Shown here: one piece after another, positions 32,688 through 44,974 of the stretch
Numbering within the stretch: the first letter of the stretch is position 1
Layout of the letters: every line of letters begins with the position of its first letter
Assembly (NCBI RefSeq): GCF_036785885.1
Contig: NC_092322.1
Span: 13,476,466 to 13,540,465, forward strand
Reading direction: 5' to 3'
Source: Coffea arabica
Lineage: Eukaryota; Streptophyta; Magnoliopsida; Gentianales; Rubiaceae
Length of the DNA stretch: 64,000 nucleotides
Notes under the pieces: model-generated
What the model was told of the DNA's origin: nothing
Seen by the model: the letters and a program-made list of their open reading frames with translations, nothing else
Database searches by the model: none
Translations under genes and position numbers: made by a program

Positions 32688-35600
32688 TTAGGTTTTCCAC
32701 ACCCGGATAGTTCCATCAACGGATGAAGTCACCATACAGCTATCTTTTGGGTGATAGCTTACACTGGTCACCTGCCACCAGCGAGAGCAATTGATGTCAG
32801 TCCACTTTTCACAATATAGGAAATTTAAAAATACATTCTTTCTTCATGGACAGCAAAAAATGTAGTTAGATTTTTTCCCTCAGGACTATTCTTGGAAAAG
32901 GTAGGCGATCCTTCACTTTGTTGACTATATTCTTTTTGATATAGACCAGTAGTGAAATGGCATAGTCAAGATCCATAAGCTGTTGAGAGTTCTGGAACAT
33001 TATCTTAACTCCTCTAGGACTCCCACATACACCTTTGCCCAAGAAAACAATTTATGACACTTAACAAAGGAGCACAGTTCTTTAATAACATTAATTTTAT
33101 TTCTCCTCCACCAAGCATGACATTGGGTTGTAATGTCTAATGCAATGATTGCAACCATAAATGGTTGGCTGCCTAATCTGTTAAAGATGAAGATAACTTC
33201 TACAAATTCAACAAACACACAACAAAATGTTGTTGGTTGAACCAAGTCACCTGGTACCAATATACAAGTGTTATCACATGTGAAGCTGAAATTGCGAAGA
33301 CTAATGTGAAGTTCCAAAATGGGTCAGTTAATGATAATCACTCAATGCAGACACAAAACACTAAATCTTCAATTTCCAGTTTTCCTCATTTAAAAAACCA
33401 TCCTAACCTCTATAACTTTTACATGGGATTCTGCAGATAGGTAGATAATTAGTACAAGCCCCAAGCGACTCGAAATTAAACCCAAAACTTAAAGTTATGA
33501 AAACTTTACCCACCTAAAGATCTAACCAAAGATCTCCTCCCTTCAGAGAGAGAGAGAGAGAGAAACAGATTTACCCAGAAAAAGGTTAAACTTCATAGGG
33601 AAAAGTCATGAACGTGTACTTTATGATCCTGAATTAGAAAATCAATTGATAAAGGCATACGAAAATCTCAAGTGTCATGACCCACCCTCAAGGTATGCTA
33701 AATAAGCTTTTCAACATACCCAAAGCAAATACTAAATCATGCAAAATTAGAAATCAGGCATAACTTTCTCAAAAAGGTATTTTGAATTTCAATAAGGCTA
33801 TGATGCTTCATGTATCAGAAGCTGCATTGATCTATTAAAAAAGATAATTAGCCATTTTCCTGAAAATATAAACAGATAAAGAAAAGTGGACCGAAAAATT
33901 TTACTTCCTGCACTAAAAGGGAGGACTTAGAATATGAGGGTTGTTTTAGTTGAGATCAACTAAAACTCAAACCGGTTATATTAGTGAAACACTGAGTAAA
34001 TGCAATAACAGATATGTCAGTGTAGAATGTTACCACTGAGGAGTGAGCTCGGAAGCTTGATATGGCAGATGCATCCACCAAATCCCAGAAGTAGATAAAG
34101 CCATCTTCAGAACCCCCAGTCACATGCGCATCACTGTTTGTGAGGCAGCAGTCCATCTTAAATGACTGACACGGCAAAAACAAAACAGAGAAAATTACTA
34201 CTCAAAGACAAAACACTAAGACACCAGATAAACAAAGTCAAAACTTGCTTTGAAATGGGAAAAAAATGTAGCAGCGTCGTCACAGAAAAGAATTGATCTT
34301 GAGCATTAAGACGGAGAAGTGCAGTATGTTTCTGTTCAAAGTTTAGGAAAAGAAATATAAAACTTATACTACATCTGTATTAAGGACCAAAATGAGGCTC
34401 CACAAGCACCTTGCAAGTATGACCTTTATATTCTTGCAAAAGTTCACCAGTATATCTATTGTCATCAGAGAGAAAAAGAGATTATGTCAATGATTCAACA
34501 GATAAAATACATGGGCATTATACAAAAGTATATGACAAAGAAAAACTCCCAAGGCCAATCACCTGTCCAATAGTCGTATAGTTGAATCCAGGCAGCTTGC
34601 TAAGATACAATTACCATCATTTGACAGAGAGATACAGTTGACAGGTTGGCCCAAGTCATCAGAAATTTCTCTAAGAAGCACCAAAAAATTGTAATAAGAT
34701 AATGCCTAAGGAATCAATCCTTAGAAAGATTAACCATTGCTATAAAGTCAAGTGCATACCTACCAATTCGAATATCAAATGTCCGAACAGTTCCATCAAC
34801 ACTTCCAGCAATTATCTCAGTTTTTGTTAAACAAACAGACATGACAGTATCCCGAAAAGTATCAATGATCTGCAGAGTTATTAAAATATTTAGTTCAAAG
34901 TAATCAAATTCCAATTATTAGAACTGTGAGAGTAGGGCAAGACACAGTAAACAAGGAGCAAACTAAAGGAAACACCAAAATAGTGCTCCTAAAACTAAAG
35001 TGACTTATGATATCTTTTCTTAGATCTCAAGAGCTCTGGAATTTTCATTTTCATGTAAAGCTAGAGCCAAATGTTGTTGAAGCAAAAATTGCTGCTATGA
35101 TGATGGTCTATTAATACTTCTAGAGAGTCAAGAAACTTTAGGAAATTTGGCGTCAAGAATTCCTTGCAAACTCCATCTATCCAATTTATCTACACAATGT
35201 AACCAAAACTCCAACTGGAACACAACATTGTCGTTCTCACCCTCAAGATTTGGCACTAGGTAGCAACATAGCCTTCAGCTTTCACATTTAAAATGGTCAC
35301 TCAAACAAGTCTTATCAATGCAACCATTCCCTTGCCTTTTGGCAATTACAGGAAATGCATATCTTAGCAATCCAGAAACCCCAATCTATCATCCACAGTC
35401 AACATCGCTATTCTATTTAAAGAAGTCAATGGAAGAATGAATAATGAAATTGACCTGAATAGGCTCCGTATTATGAGACCTGCAGTCCCAAGCACGCAAA
35501 GAGTGATCATTTCCTGCTGATACTACTACAGTTGCATACTCATTAAACTTAACAGCATTCACCTGTAAAAAGATAAAAATGGAGCAAAATGTCAGATAAG

Positions 35601-37184
35601 ACTGATTGACATGATACTCATCTTTATTCTCTACATTCTAACATCTTGGTCATCAATGACAACCAAATATGCATGCAATCATTACTTCCAATGAGGCAAA
35701 AACATACCACGAGACTTAGTTTTGTTTAAAGGTTATTAAGAACTCAAAAAACTGTTAAGTTCTTCAAGGAGATTACAGGACTATGTAAACTAGTTTTTAA
35801 CTTAAATTGTCACCTCTAAGCTTTAAAATTAAGAAAATGGCTTCAAAGAATTGTAGAAAATTGGCCACCAGTGGACTTATGATAAGGCCTCTTTTACTCA
35901 TTGCCACAAGTTTTCTCCAAACTCAAATATAGAATTAAAAAGCTGGGATTGGACAGACATCATGGATAAGCATAAAATTTCAATGTCACATATAACTGTA
36001 CAAAAACTATCTGAGAACAAAACATACACACATTTCATCTGAGGAACTAGGGCAGAAGCTTTGAAGATTTCAATCTTAGCTTTAATTGGATAACCGAATA
36101 AAGGATTGGGCTGCAATTTAAAAAGGTAACCAATTCTTTAACAGATCAACCAACATGTCAGTCCACATTATACACATTCCAACTCCCACCATCAAGCACA
36201 ATATAATAACGCCAAAAAAGAGAATCTCTATCATCAAGGAACCAAAAGGAATCTTTTATCAAATTCAAATCTGATCTCTGAAACCTTCTGAATTCAACAA
36301 ATAGCTATATAGGTCATTATCGATCTCTTAAATTGAGTCAATTGGAACTGAGTACACAGAGGCGGGAGGGTTTAAAGAACTGCTGCTATGAGAAGTGAGA
36401 CGAATTTATTATTATTCTGATAAAACTAACAATTTACTACTCCATCTGTATCTATTACAAAAAAAAAAAAAAAAAGATTCTAGTGATGGAATTGCCATGA
36501 ACCTCACTGTCATGGCCACGGAATTTTCGAATTACTCGACCACTTGCTACATCCCAATAGAAGACTTGTCGATCACCACCACAAGAACAAAGCTTGGAAT
36601 TGTCCCTACAACACAAACAACCATTATTAACCCAAATTATCCAACAAATTCGATAACCATAAAAATCCACATCAAAATTCACCATATCAATTTAGTAAAC
36701 CACAGATTCAAAAATAATAAAAATTGCATTTTGCTGGCGAGAATACCAAAACAAGCTGATAAAAAACAACCCACACAAAAAAAAAAAAAAACTTTTCATC
36801 TAATTCAACCGTATTTTTTCGTGGCATAAAAAATAGGGTTTGGGATTTGCATTCGAATTCTACCCAACCAAAAGCTGAAAAAACTCAAAAAATTTAAAAT
36901 CTTGGTTCGAAAGAATTAAAACCCATGTCAAGGGATTACTGGAAAAGGGAGAGAAAGAGCATTTACGGAGTAACGTGGACATCGCGGACTTCGCGGCCAT
37001 GGGATTTGTAGGTTTTGATGTGAATTCCACGGTGGGGATTCCAGAGGCGTATGGTACGGTCCTTGCCGCAGCTCAGACAATACTCGCCGTTCGAGTTGAA
37101 TCTCGCTGCTAAGACGGCGCCCTCGTGTCCTTTCAGCACGTTTACTTCCTTCGTCGGCAGGCTCTCGGCGCCGGCGTTGCTCAT
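32688..37184 (-). CDS. WDR83/MORG1-like WD40-repeat protein (302 aa, eight exons)
   Basis: Exons on the minus strand: 36967-37184, 36503-36605, 35455-35562, 34760-34869, 34563-34670, 34410-34455, 34034-34165 and 32688-32771. All introns are GT-AG, the lengths sum to 909 bp and phases agree at every join. The protein starts MSNAGAESLPTKEVNVLKGH and ends DGTIRVWKT. It forms a seven-blade WD40 propeller with recurring GH and WD-type dipeptides (IRLWNPHRG, VFYWDVASG, LRAWDCRS, VRTFDIRIG, IRLLDR, IYFWDLVDA, IRVWKT). The order and wording match plant WDR83/MORG1 proteins, about 300 residues. In animals this family scaffolds ERK-pathway components and associates with spliceosomes; the plant role is less defined. 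A single-copy housekeeping-type gene between accessory regions. Confidence 0.93.
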
Positions 37185-38151
37185 TTTCGGGTTCGTATGC
37201 CGGAAGGGGTGAAAGGCTCAGCTGATGCAGTAGAAAAGAGCGGCAAAAATCTGGGTCGGATCAATATTCCCAACGAAATAGGAAAAGTTTTATTGGGCTT
37301 TAAGCAGGATTGGGCCTAATAGACTGTAGGCCTGTCAACTGAATTAGAAATTTAGCCTGAGTCTAGCCTTCAAAAGCTTATAAAAAAGCTTATAAATGCA
37401 AGGCCTAATCTTGGCCCATTTGTATTTGGGATTTTAATTCTACAGTAAGTGTATGCTTAGAACTTTTAATTTATTTTTCTCTACTAGCAGTGGCGGCAGC
37501 AAGGGCGAAGGATATTAAGAAGTGGGGAAGGAAGAGAAGGATTTGAACATAGATTGATGTCAATATTAGTCCCTACCCAAAATGCGAGTTTAGAATACTA
37601 ATTTGAAAATTATTTTGGAATATCATTTTTAGCATAGTTTAGACTCAGATTCTGTTACATTTTCGAATGTATAATGAAACATAGTGATACATTCCAAGTG
37701 AGAGAAGTCAGTTCTCTCTTCGCACACATAGTGGAAGTAATTTCGAGTCATTAGAAGGAAAATTAGATAAAACTGATGTGTTACCAAGAGAAGAATAGAA
37801 TATAATGTATGAGAAAATTCTTGATTTTGAAATGTTCATGTCATTTCTCAATCATCATTAGCTTACCTTTGGAAGAGAATAAGGGAAAATTGCAGTTATT
37901 CGTTGTTCCCTTATGTTTATGCTTCATTACATGTTGTCTTGTCCCTTTCTTTCTTGTGCCTGTTTTTTAACTCAATCGCTCATCTTTTGGCTTCAACACT
38001 TTGGACCCTCACTCTCACTAATTTGTAATTTTAGTACGTTGTTCATCACGTCATTGTCCTCCCACCGCATTGTTTTAGAAAGATAAGGGTCCAAGTATGC
38101 TAGTATTCAACATGAGACACAAAGAAATGATCCATATAAAACTCATAGAAC
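37185..38151. other. Upstream region of the WDR83-like gene, no other gene seen
   Basis: Contains the minus-strand promoter of the WDR83-like gene immediately right of 37184. Further right is AT-rich DNA with no supported frame. Confidence 0.5.
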
Positions 38152-38334
38152 GCCTTCAGGCGAGGTGAGGTAGCTCAGTGATAATCTCATTGGATCTTTA
38201 CCTAGATGTTACTATTTTGAATCTCACTTGTTACCGTGTAGTGCAATCCTTGGAATGGGTTCTGCACTATTGCAGGGAGAATAGTCTGGTGTAAGCCAAG
38301 ATACCTCCCACACGTCAGGGGAAAAAAAAAAAAA
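38152..38334 (+). mobile_element. tRNA-derived SINE
   Basis: A box-A-like 'gtagctcagtgataatctc' near 38170 and a box-B-like 'ttgaatctcact' near 38217 are followed by a SINE body and a 13-base A tail. Flanks 'ctcatagaac' and 'tctgtagaac' match at 8 of 10 positions, a possible decayed target duplication. Confidence 0.6.
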
Positions 38335-38897
38335 TCTGTAGAACATATTACTATTGTAAACTAAAACTACTTCAGATAATGGATAACACTAGTATTACCG
38401 TAAACGAAAAAAATGTGAATTTTCCCTAATAATTATAATGCTTCTCTTAGTAAGAATCATAAGAATAATATTCCTTTTGTTGTTAGGAACACAATCAGAA
38501 TAATATCTATTGTAATTCAAACGTAATATTTGAAAGTTATAGGCTGTTTAATCTGGCTCCATACGTACATAAGTGGGCAGACTGGAAGACCAAACAATTC
38601 AAACTTCTCAAGTCCATCCCCATTGAAAAGCTGTCTTCAATGTACATGCCGCGTGAGAATCTGTGTTCTAGCACATAACAGCCGATGCATCTCAAGAGAT
38701 TCAACTAGACTGCCTTCTCCTACTTAGTTATTACTGATCAAAGCTGCCTCAAAAGTTCACATATTTAATGAAACTCCAGCCGTTCATATTGTGTTGCTTC
38801 CATTACTTTGTAACAGTTATGTCTTTCCCTATGCCCTTTTGATTATTTACCATTGAATACACTTAATAATAACATGTCCTCTCCCTCCTTCACCACC

Positions 38898-38906
38898 CTA
38901 TAAATC
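38898..38906 (+). promoter_or_regulatory. TATA box of EC1-like gene 1
   Basis: 'ctataaatc' lies 46 bp before the ATG at 38952, in a pyrimidine-rich context; a usual plant TATA position allowing a short leader. Confidence 0.6.
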
Positions 38907-38951
38907 CCTCCAAAACCCTTCAATTTTCTTCACAACTCTATTCGGCAAAAG

Positions 38952-39359
38952 ATGGCTCTCAACTCTGTCAAATTGCTTTTTCTTGTCATAACTTGTTTTA
39001 TGGTGATTTCCTGCTCATCATCAGCAAGAAAGATACTGCCAAGAAACCTTTCTGGATCAGATGATCAATCCATTTCCAAGCTTAACTCCCGGCTTGAGAC
39101 CAATAATGGAAGTGTGCTAGAATGCTGGAATGCCCTGTCAGAGATAAAATCATGCACAGATGAGATTGCTGCTTACTTCACAAATGGCACAACTGATATT
39201 GGACCAGGATGCTGCCATGCCATCATTGTGATTACACACAATTGCTGGCCTACAATCTTGTCTGCACTTGGTTTTTCAGCGGATCAGACCTATATCCTTC
39301 GAGGCTATTGTGATGCATCACTTTCCTCCTTTGGACCAGCTCAAGCTCCATCAGCATGA
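38952..39359 (+). CDS. EC1-like egg-cell-secreted protein (135 aa)
   Basis: A small secreted Cys-rich protein of the ECA1/EC1 (prolamin-like, DUF1278) family. Residues 1-25 are a signal peptide ending near SSSA. The mature part has six cysteines (58, 68, 87, 88, 98, 120) in the EC1 pattern: ECWNALSEIKSCTDEI, then NGT-IGPGCCHAI, HNCWP, LGF and LRGYC. In Arabidopsis, EC1 proteins are released by the egg cell on sperm arrival and activate sperm fusion competence. A single exon, normal for the family. A second family member lies 2.6 kb downstream. Confidence 0.92.
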   Translation: MALNSVKLLFLVITCFMVISCSSSARKILPRNLSGSDDQSISKLNSRLETNNGSVLECWNALSEIKSCTDEIAAYFTNGTTDIGPGCCHAIIVITHNCWPTILSALGFSADQTYILRGYCDASLSSFGPAQAPSA

Positions 39360-40451
39360 TCGTTAGTCGATAATCACCGATTAATTACCGCAAATAATTA
39401 AGACTATTATGGTTAATGTAATAGGTCTTAAGTAATTTATTTCCAGTCCTTTGATGATTGTGGTTGTGTTGCTCGACTAATTAGGTATGTCGTATTGGAA
39501 ATTATGGGAGGTTTGATGGCTTTCCTAGCTAGTCTCTTATGTACGAGTTTGCTTGTTGAAGTAGTAATAGTCATTTTACCACTTCAATATGAATAATTGT
39601 CTTTGCTATAAATGTTTGCCTATGCTTTGTGATTCCATTAATTATCACACTTGTGCTTACTACCTACTTTGATGATTATTGTCGAGATTAAAAAAAAATG
39701 TTATCTCTGGCTATAACTTCTAAAATTCAAGCATGAGGTTTCCTTAAATACAGAAAATTCGCCTTTTTTATCGAGATTAATTATGAAAATTCCCCCAAAT
39801 TCGTTACAAATTCCACAAATAGGGTGAGTCGCCAGTGGTAAATTATGAGCAGGCTAATTAAATACTACTTACCTCAAAAAAAAAAAATGTGTAAGGGTTA
39901 AAGCAAATTCTTCAACCAAGAGGAAACTTGATATAAAAATAAAAATAAGGAAAAAAAAGCAGATGGGTAATTGGCCATGATTAGAGAATTTGCCCTAAAA
40001 GAAAGCAATGAAGGAAAATGAATAGGAGATAATGAAATCAAACCCCTCAAGATATTCAGTTGTCTCGTAGTTTTTACTGGGAAATGGTTTATGTAAATTG
40101 ATGCATGAGATACCTTAAGGTTCCACTCTAATTCTTTTTTCTTTTTCTTTTTCTTTTTCAAAGTTGCTTGGGTGAAAGCTTCTTATTCTTGAGTACAATT
40201 TTCTGACAGCCATATCGTTTACCCATTTGAAAGAATTTGATTGGGTACACAAAAATAAAAATAGCTAATTTTACTGCAGTATATCCGCCTATCATGTATC
40301 TATATATGCACACACATATCAACTAACACAAAGTATTGGCTAAAAAAAAAGAAAGAAACCATTCTATCACATGAGGAGACATTCAAAGTGATCAAAATAC
40401 TACTTTTGCGCAAAATCAACATAACTTATTTTCCCTAGATGAAATAATTGA
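39360..40451. other. Intergenic DNA, no gene seen
   Basis: 3' flank of EC1-like gene 1 and AT-rich DNA with A-runs. No supported frame. Confidence 0.5.
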
Positions 40452-40460
40452 TAAATCAAA

Positions 40461-41537
40461 GGAAAATTTGCCAATTCAGTCCCTCACATTTTCATAAAGA
40501 ACTTTTTTAGCCCCTCACATTTAAAATCAATCAAAATAATCCTTCAAATATAAAAAAGTTTGCACGTTTGGTTCCAAAACTCATTTTCGCTCATTTCTCC
40601 AGCCAAGGAGTGCACGTCTCCATCACTTGCTCATAATTTCAAGCACAAGCCATCCTCAACAAGATGAGCACATGAGGTAGTCATGCAGTTTTTGCAGAAA
40701 AAGTGAGCAAAAATGAGTTTTGGAACCAAATAGGCAGATTTTTTTTAATGAGGAATTATTTTGGTTGATTTTGAATGTGAAGGACTAAAAATTTGTTTTC
40801 TGAAAATGTGTGAGACGGGTCCGTTTGGTTGGGAGTAAAATGTTTTCCCTGGGAAAATATTTTCCAGGAAAATCATTTCACTTTCATCATTTTCAGGTGC
40901 TTGGTTAGCCCATTAAAAATATTTTCTTACTTCATTTTCTAGTGTTTGTTTAACTTTTGAAATATTTTCCAACTTTGAAATATTTTCACTTTTACCTCTA
41001 TCTTTACTTTCTACACATTATAACCACATACTTCTTCCCATGCAAAATAAAAAAAATTTATCTCATTGTTTAACTTTAAAAAAATCTTACAGAAATGTAT
41101 GTATGAATAAAAAATTTCTCCTTAAACAATAAACAAATTGCTGGCCATTCATTGTCAAATATCAATCACACGCAATGCTTATTGTGACATATACCTTGCA
41201 CTCTCACTGCTGAAAGCTTCCCTAGAAAAGAATGTCCCTATTATACATAATTAATTACTAGAATAGGTGAGCAGGGTGAGGCCTTTTTTTGATTTTGAAC
41301 ATCCTACAAGTTTTGAGAGTTTGACAGATACCTTTATCAAGCGGGATGCGTGCGTTTAGGAAAACAACTTCGGTAAAGTTAGAAGAAAAGTTGTTTTCCA
41401 TAGGATGAGTGAAAAACTTTTACACAGTAAAATATTTTCAGTAACTTTTGTGCAACCAAGCACGGGAAATTAGAAAAATATTTTCCTGGGAAAGATTTTC
41501 ACTAGAAACAAACAGACCCCAAATTGGCAAATTTCCC
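40461..41537. mobile_element. Mutator-like MITE carrying a nested second MITE
   Basis: The termini 'ggaaaatttgccaatt' and its inverse 'aattggcaaatttccc' are flanked by perfect 9-bp repeats 'taaatcaaa' at 40452-40460 and 41538-41546. A long inverted arm pairs about 40480-40560 with 40735-40815. The right arm is interrupted by the element at 40817-41520. No coding capacity. Confidence 0.85.
40817..41520. mobile_element. MITE (GGGTCYGTTTG family) nested in the element at 40461-41537
   Basis: It begins 'gggtccgtttggtt' and ends 'aaacaaacagacccc', inverse to the start. The inner arms share 'ggaaaatattttcc' motifs. These termini are common in hAT-like plant MITEs. A clean target duplication was not found, so a few host bases may have been lost on insertion. 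Confidence 0.7.
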
Positions 41538-41944
41538 TAAATCAAAATGCACTGTCTTAACCTGAAACGCAAGGTGATTATAACTTGAAACGCAAGTGAC
41601 ATACTACTAATTTTCCTAAACGGATGAAGCAGCAATCATTTGGGGACTTAATGAGCTATTTACATCTGAAACCTAGCATATATCTTGTCATTTATGATCA
41701 GAACTGAGAAGCCCCATGAACTGACGAACACTACCCAAATTAATATCACCAAGCTTAACACGTTTAATCATTCTAATTACTTCATTTAAGCATGATCAAA
41801 TTTCCCATGCATGATAATCACGTCATTTAATTATAAACAACTTTACCCTTCCATCGGTTACAAAATTAAACAAACCACATGTCTATTTTATCTCCATATA
41901 AATTGTTTATAGTCCCTTCACCTCCCATGCTCATAACTTGCCTT

Positions 41945-41953
41945 CTATAAATA
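41945..41953 (+). promoter_or_regulatory. TATA box of EC1-like gene 2
   Basis: 'ctataaata' lies about 50 bp before the ATG at 42003, the same spacing as in EC1-like gene 1. Confidence 0.55.
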
Positions 41954-42002
41954 CACTAACAAGTACTAATATCCTCCGCAACAAAGACTTAAAAAACCAA
42001 CA

Positions 42003-43070
42003 ATGTCTTACTCTTCCAAAGTCCTTCTCCTAGCTCTATTGGCATGTTCCATTTCCATGACACCCTCCATGTTCATGGCTCGACCGATAAACTCGAAATC
42101 ATCAACCCTAATGGGTAGGCTAAAGTTGGAAGATGAAGAGGGTGTGTTATGGTATCGAACAGTAGCCAGGCAACAGAACAGCTCCCAATGGACAGATATA
42201 ATGAATTTAGCACAAAACAAGATGAATAACAGGAAGTATCAATAATGTACCAGTGAATGATCAATGAACTGAAATTGATATTGATTAAACAAGAAATTAC
42301 AGAATTGGCGGGATGAAGGAAAGAAATGATAGAATGAAGGAAATCAGAGAAGAAAGGTTCAGGGAATGATCCCTTACAAATTGCTAACAATAATCCTGCC
42401 TTTTCCTCTACTATTCCTGTCTATATATAGAGCTAGCTAATAACAAACTCCTTCCGCGTTCACCCAGCTTGGCCATGTGAATAGCTAACTGAATCTGTTT
42501 GCAGAGCCACTTGCTGTTGAGCTCAAGTTGCTTGAGCTTGTTTCCAGCAAAGGCGTGTTTCTAACCTCACGCCTTTGTTTTCTGCTTCTCCTTCCTGCTT
42601 CACGCTTTCCTCTCCTAATGCACGCCTTCCTCCTTCTTAGTGGACGTGATATCAGTTTTCACGTTTTCAGCTTCCCTTCTGTTATCTTTACTAAGGCGTG
42701 ATATTAAGTTCACGTCTTCAGCTTTATTTCTGCTCCATGACAGGGTGATAACTCGTTATTAGCTACTTGTTGGGAATCTCTCTTTGAGCTGAGGTCTTGC
42801 ACTGGAGAAGTCATTCTGTTTTTCCTTAATGGGGAAACCTATCTTGGACCGAGTTGTTGCCGTGCCATCAGAACCATTGAACACCATTGCTGGCCTTCCA
42901 TGCTTGGCTCTCTTGGCTACACTGCTGAAGAAGGTGACATCCTTCGTGGTTATTGTGATGCAGCTGATGAACATGATGATTCCGGTGGTTATGGTTATCC
43001 TCAGCCACCATCTCCTCCACATCTTGTGAATTCTACCACAAATTCGTCTTCCCACGTCTTGACGCCGTAG
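42003..43070 (+). pseudogene. Second EC1-like gene, split by a solo LTR
   Basis: The 5' part (42003-42144) encodes a signal peptide and a short linker with GRLKLEDEEG. The 3' part (42748-43070) encodes the Cys-rich core: CWESLFELRSC, NGETYLGPSCCRAI, HHCWPS, LGYTAEEGDILRGYC, then a Gly/Pro/Ser-rich tail and TAG. The two parts flank a 598-bp insertion at 42145-42742, and nothing of the host gene appears lost except for the 5-bp target duplication. The coding parts look otherwise undamaged, so the insertion is probably recent. As it stands, translation runs into the insert and stops at 42245. A paralogue of the gene at 38952, presumably with the same egg-cell role before insertion. Confidence 0.88.
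42145..42742. mobile_element. Solo LTR (fossil LTR retrotransposon) inside EC1-like gene 2
   Basis: A 598-bp insertion with ends TGTTATGG and CCATGACA, i.e. TG...CA with short inverted termini. It is flanked by the 5-bp duplication gggtg at 42140-42144 and 42743-42747. A TATA-like 'ctatatatag' lies inside. No coding region and no second LTR, so it fits a solo LTR left by recombination. Family not assigned. The clean flanks suggest a fairly young insertion. Confidence 0.82.
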
Positions 43071-44974
43071 TTGATGCTCAATGTATTTATTCGAAAAATA
43101 AAAATCCCACATTAAATATTTTATTTAATGTTCTTGTAGTGACTTTGCCTCTTGAATCTCAATATCTTTCATGTTTTTAAGTATTTTTGTACCTTCGATT
43201 TGATAATTGTGTTGAACATCTAGCCTTATAATTAACCAAGCATACAAATGTGTCCTGACTCCATTAAAATACAGGACAAGCATGGGGCTTTCTAGAATGA
43301 TGTAGCAAGGGGCTTTTCAGCTGATTGGGATGAAAAATACAAGAGAATTGAAGAAAGAATAGAAAACCAGAAAATACAAACCATATCTAAAGGCTCATAG
43401 TTTTTTTTTTTCTTTTTCTGTATGTGCAATGAAGGGATTCCACAATTAACCAAACTGGATCAAAAGGGTAGCATGAATAGGATGTATACCAGGAAATCAC
43501 TCTATTTACTAGTACCCTGTAACAAAATAAGAGATCCCATTTACTAGTACAAGCATGAAAATTTGAAAAACTATTGAACAGGTGAATACAAGCACTAAAT
43601 CAGGTTTCAGTTGGACAGGACATCTGACTCTTGCAGTTTCAATCTTGACCACTAAATCAGGACCTCAATGGCACTTCTTTTTAGGTATTCTGCGAACACA
43701 AATTTAGTGGTAAAAGAAACCTCTACTGTTTAGTCATTTAACTATCCAAGTACTTTTGAATTCTGGCATTCAGGTCTTCCAATTGAAACCATACACAGTT
43801 TTGGTGTGTTTTGTGGCCATAGGTTGCATCTTCAGAAAGCTGTTGATCTGTAGGATTTGCTTTCCCTCCTCGTTCCAAGTAACTATCAGCAGAGAAATGA
43901 GAAAGATAACACATCTCTGCAGCAGCATGAACGCAAATTATACTAAGAAATCATCCTCTTAACTACCATCTTGCAACAAATAAGAGATAGTATAGTGATA
44001 TCTGAGTACAAAGTTTCAACAGCTGGATAATCCACTAACAGGGACAGCATCAGATGCATGCACAATCATCTGAATACATAGCAATCCTATCCAACCAAAT
44101 TTGCTACTTCCGAATTGGGTATCAAGCACCCATTAACATCAGAAACTGTCCCTTGAACATATTTTACCTGCAATATCTTTTCTCAACCATAACATCAACG
44201 TGATATATTGGAACTTCTGTCAATCTTGTTGATTCGTTAGCTCTTCTATCAGCTTTCTGTGATTCAGGTCTAAATAGTTTCAAATCAAACATTATTAGCT
44301 CTTTTATGAAGTTCTGTGATTCAACTAATTTTTCTGTCGTTTTCTTGCGCAAAACAGGATTTGCTTGTTAACTGCCTTTATGAGAATTAGACTAGCTGTT
44401 GGATGTGATGAATTGGGAGTTCTAAATTAAGACCTGTGGTGGGCTGGAATTGTTTGCAGAAGTCTTCATTACTCTGGTTGAAATGTATAGAAGGAACAGA
44501 AAAGGGCACCTCGCACATATGGCATGTGTTCTGCCGCTTTTAAAAATCATATCAATCTGTAGCAGCATTTTGAAAAGACTAGACTCATGAACATCATTAA
44601 ACAACAAACAGGAAAAAGAATATGGAGAAGATTTTGTCTTGCCACATGCAATTACAAAGTTATAGCTGAATCAAGTTGAGACCAAAGAATTGGGGATCTT
44701 CAGAAATTGCTTAAAGAAACATGAATAGTTGTCATCGAACTAATTCAGAATATACAGGTGGTACTGTGGTAGTACATCTAACCTACTGAATGGAATCCCA
44801 CTCTGAATTGATTCTGTCCCAATTCAAGAAAAGACACGAATGGCTCACCACTGTAAAATACGATGAGAGGGCAGTGAGTCTGTGACTCCTTTTGATCTGA
44901 GTAGTAAGAAAACAGAAATCACCAATAACTTCAATTTGATCTTAGTACTAAGGAAACATGGATCAGCAATAACT
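43071..44974. other. Intergenic DNA, no gene seen
   Basis: 3' flank of EC1-like gene 2, then AT-rich DNA up to the NLR relic. Short frames only. Confidence 0.5.

Noticed and set aside
36395-36829. 144-codon plus-strand frame
   Set aside because: It overlaps exon 2 and introns of the WDR83-like gene in antisense and is low-complexity at its end.
42759-43112. 117-codon minus-strand frame
   Set aside because: Antisense to the Cys-rich core of EC1-like gene 2.
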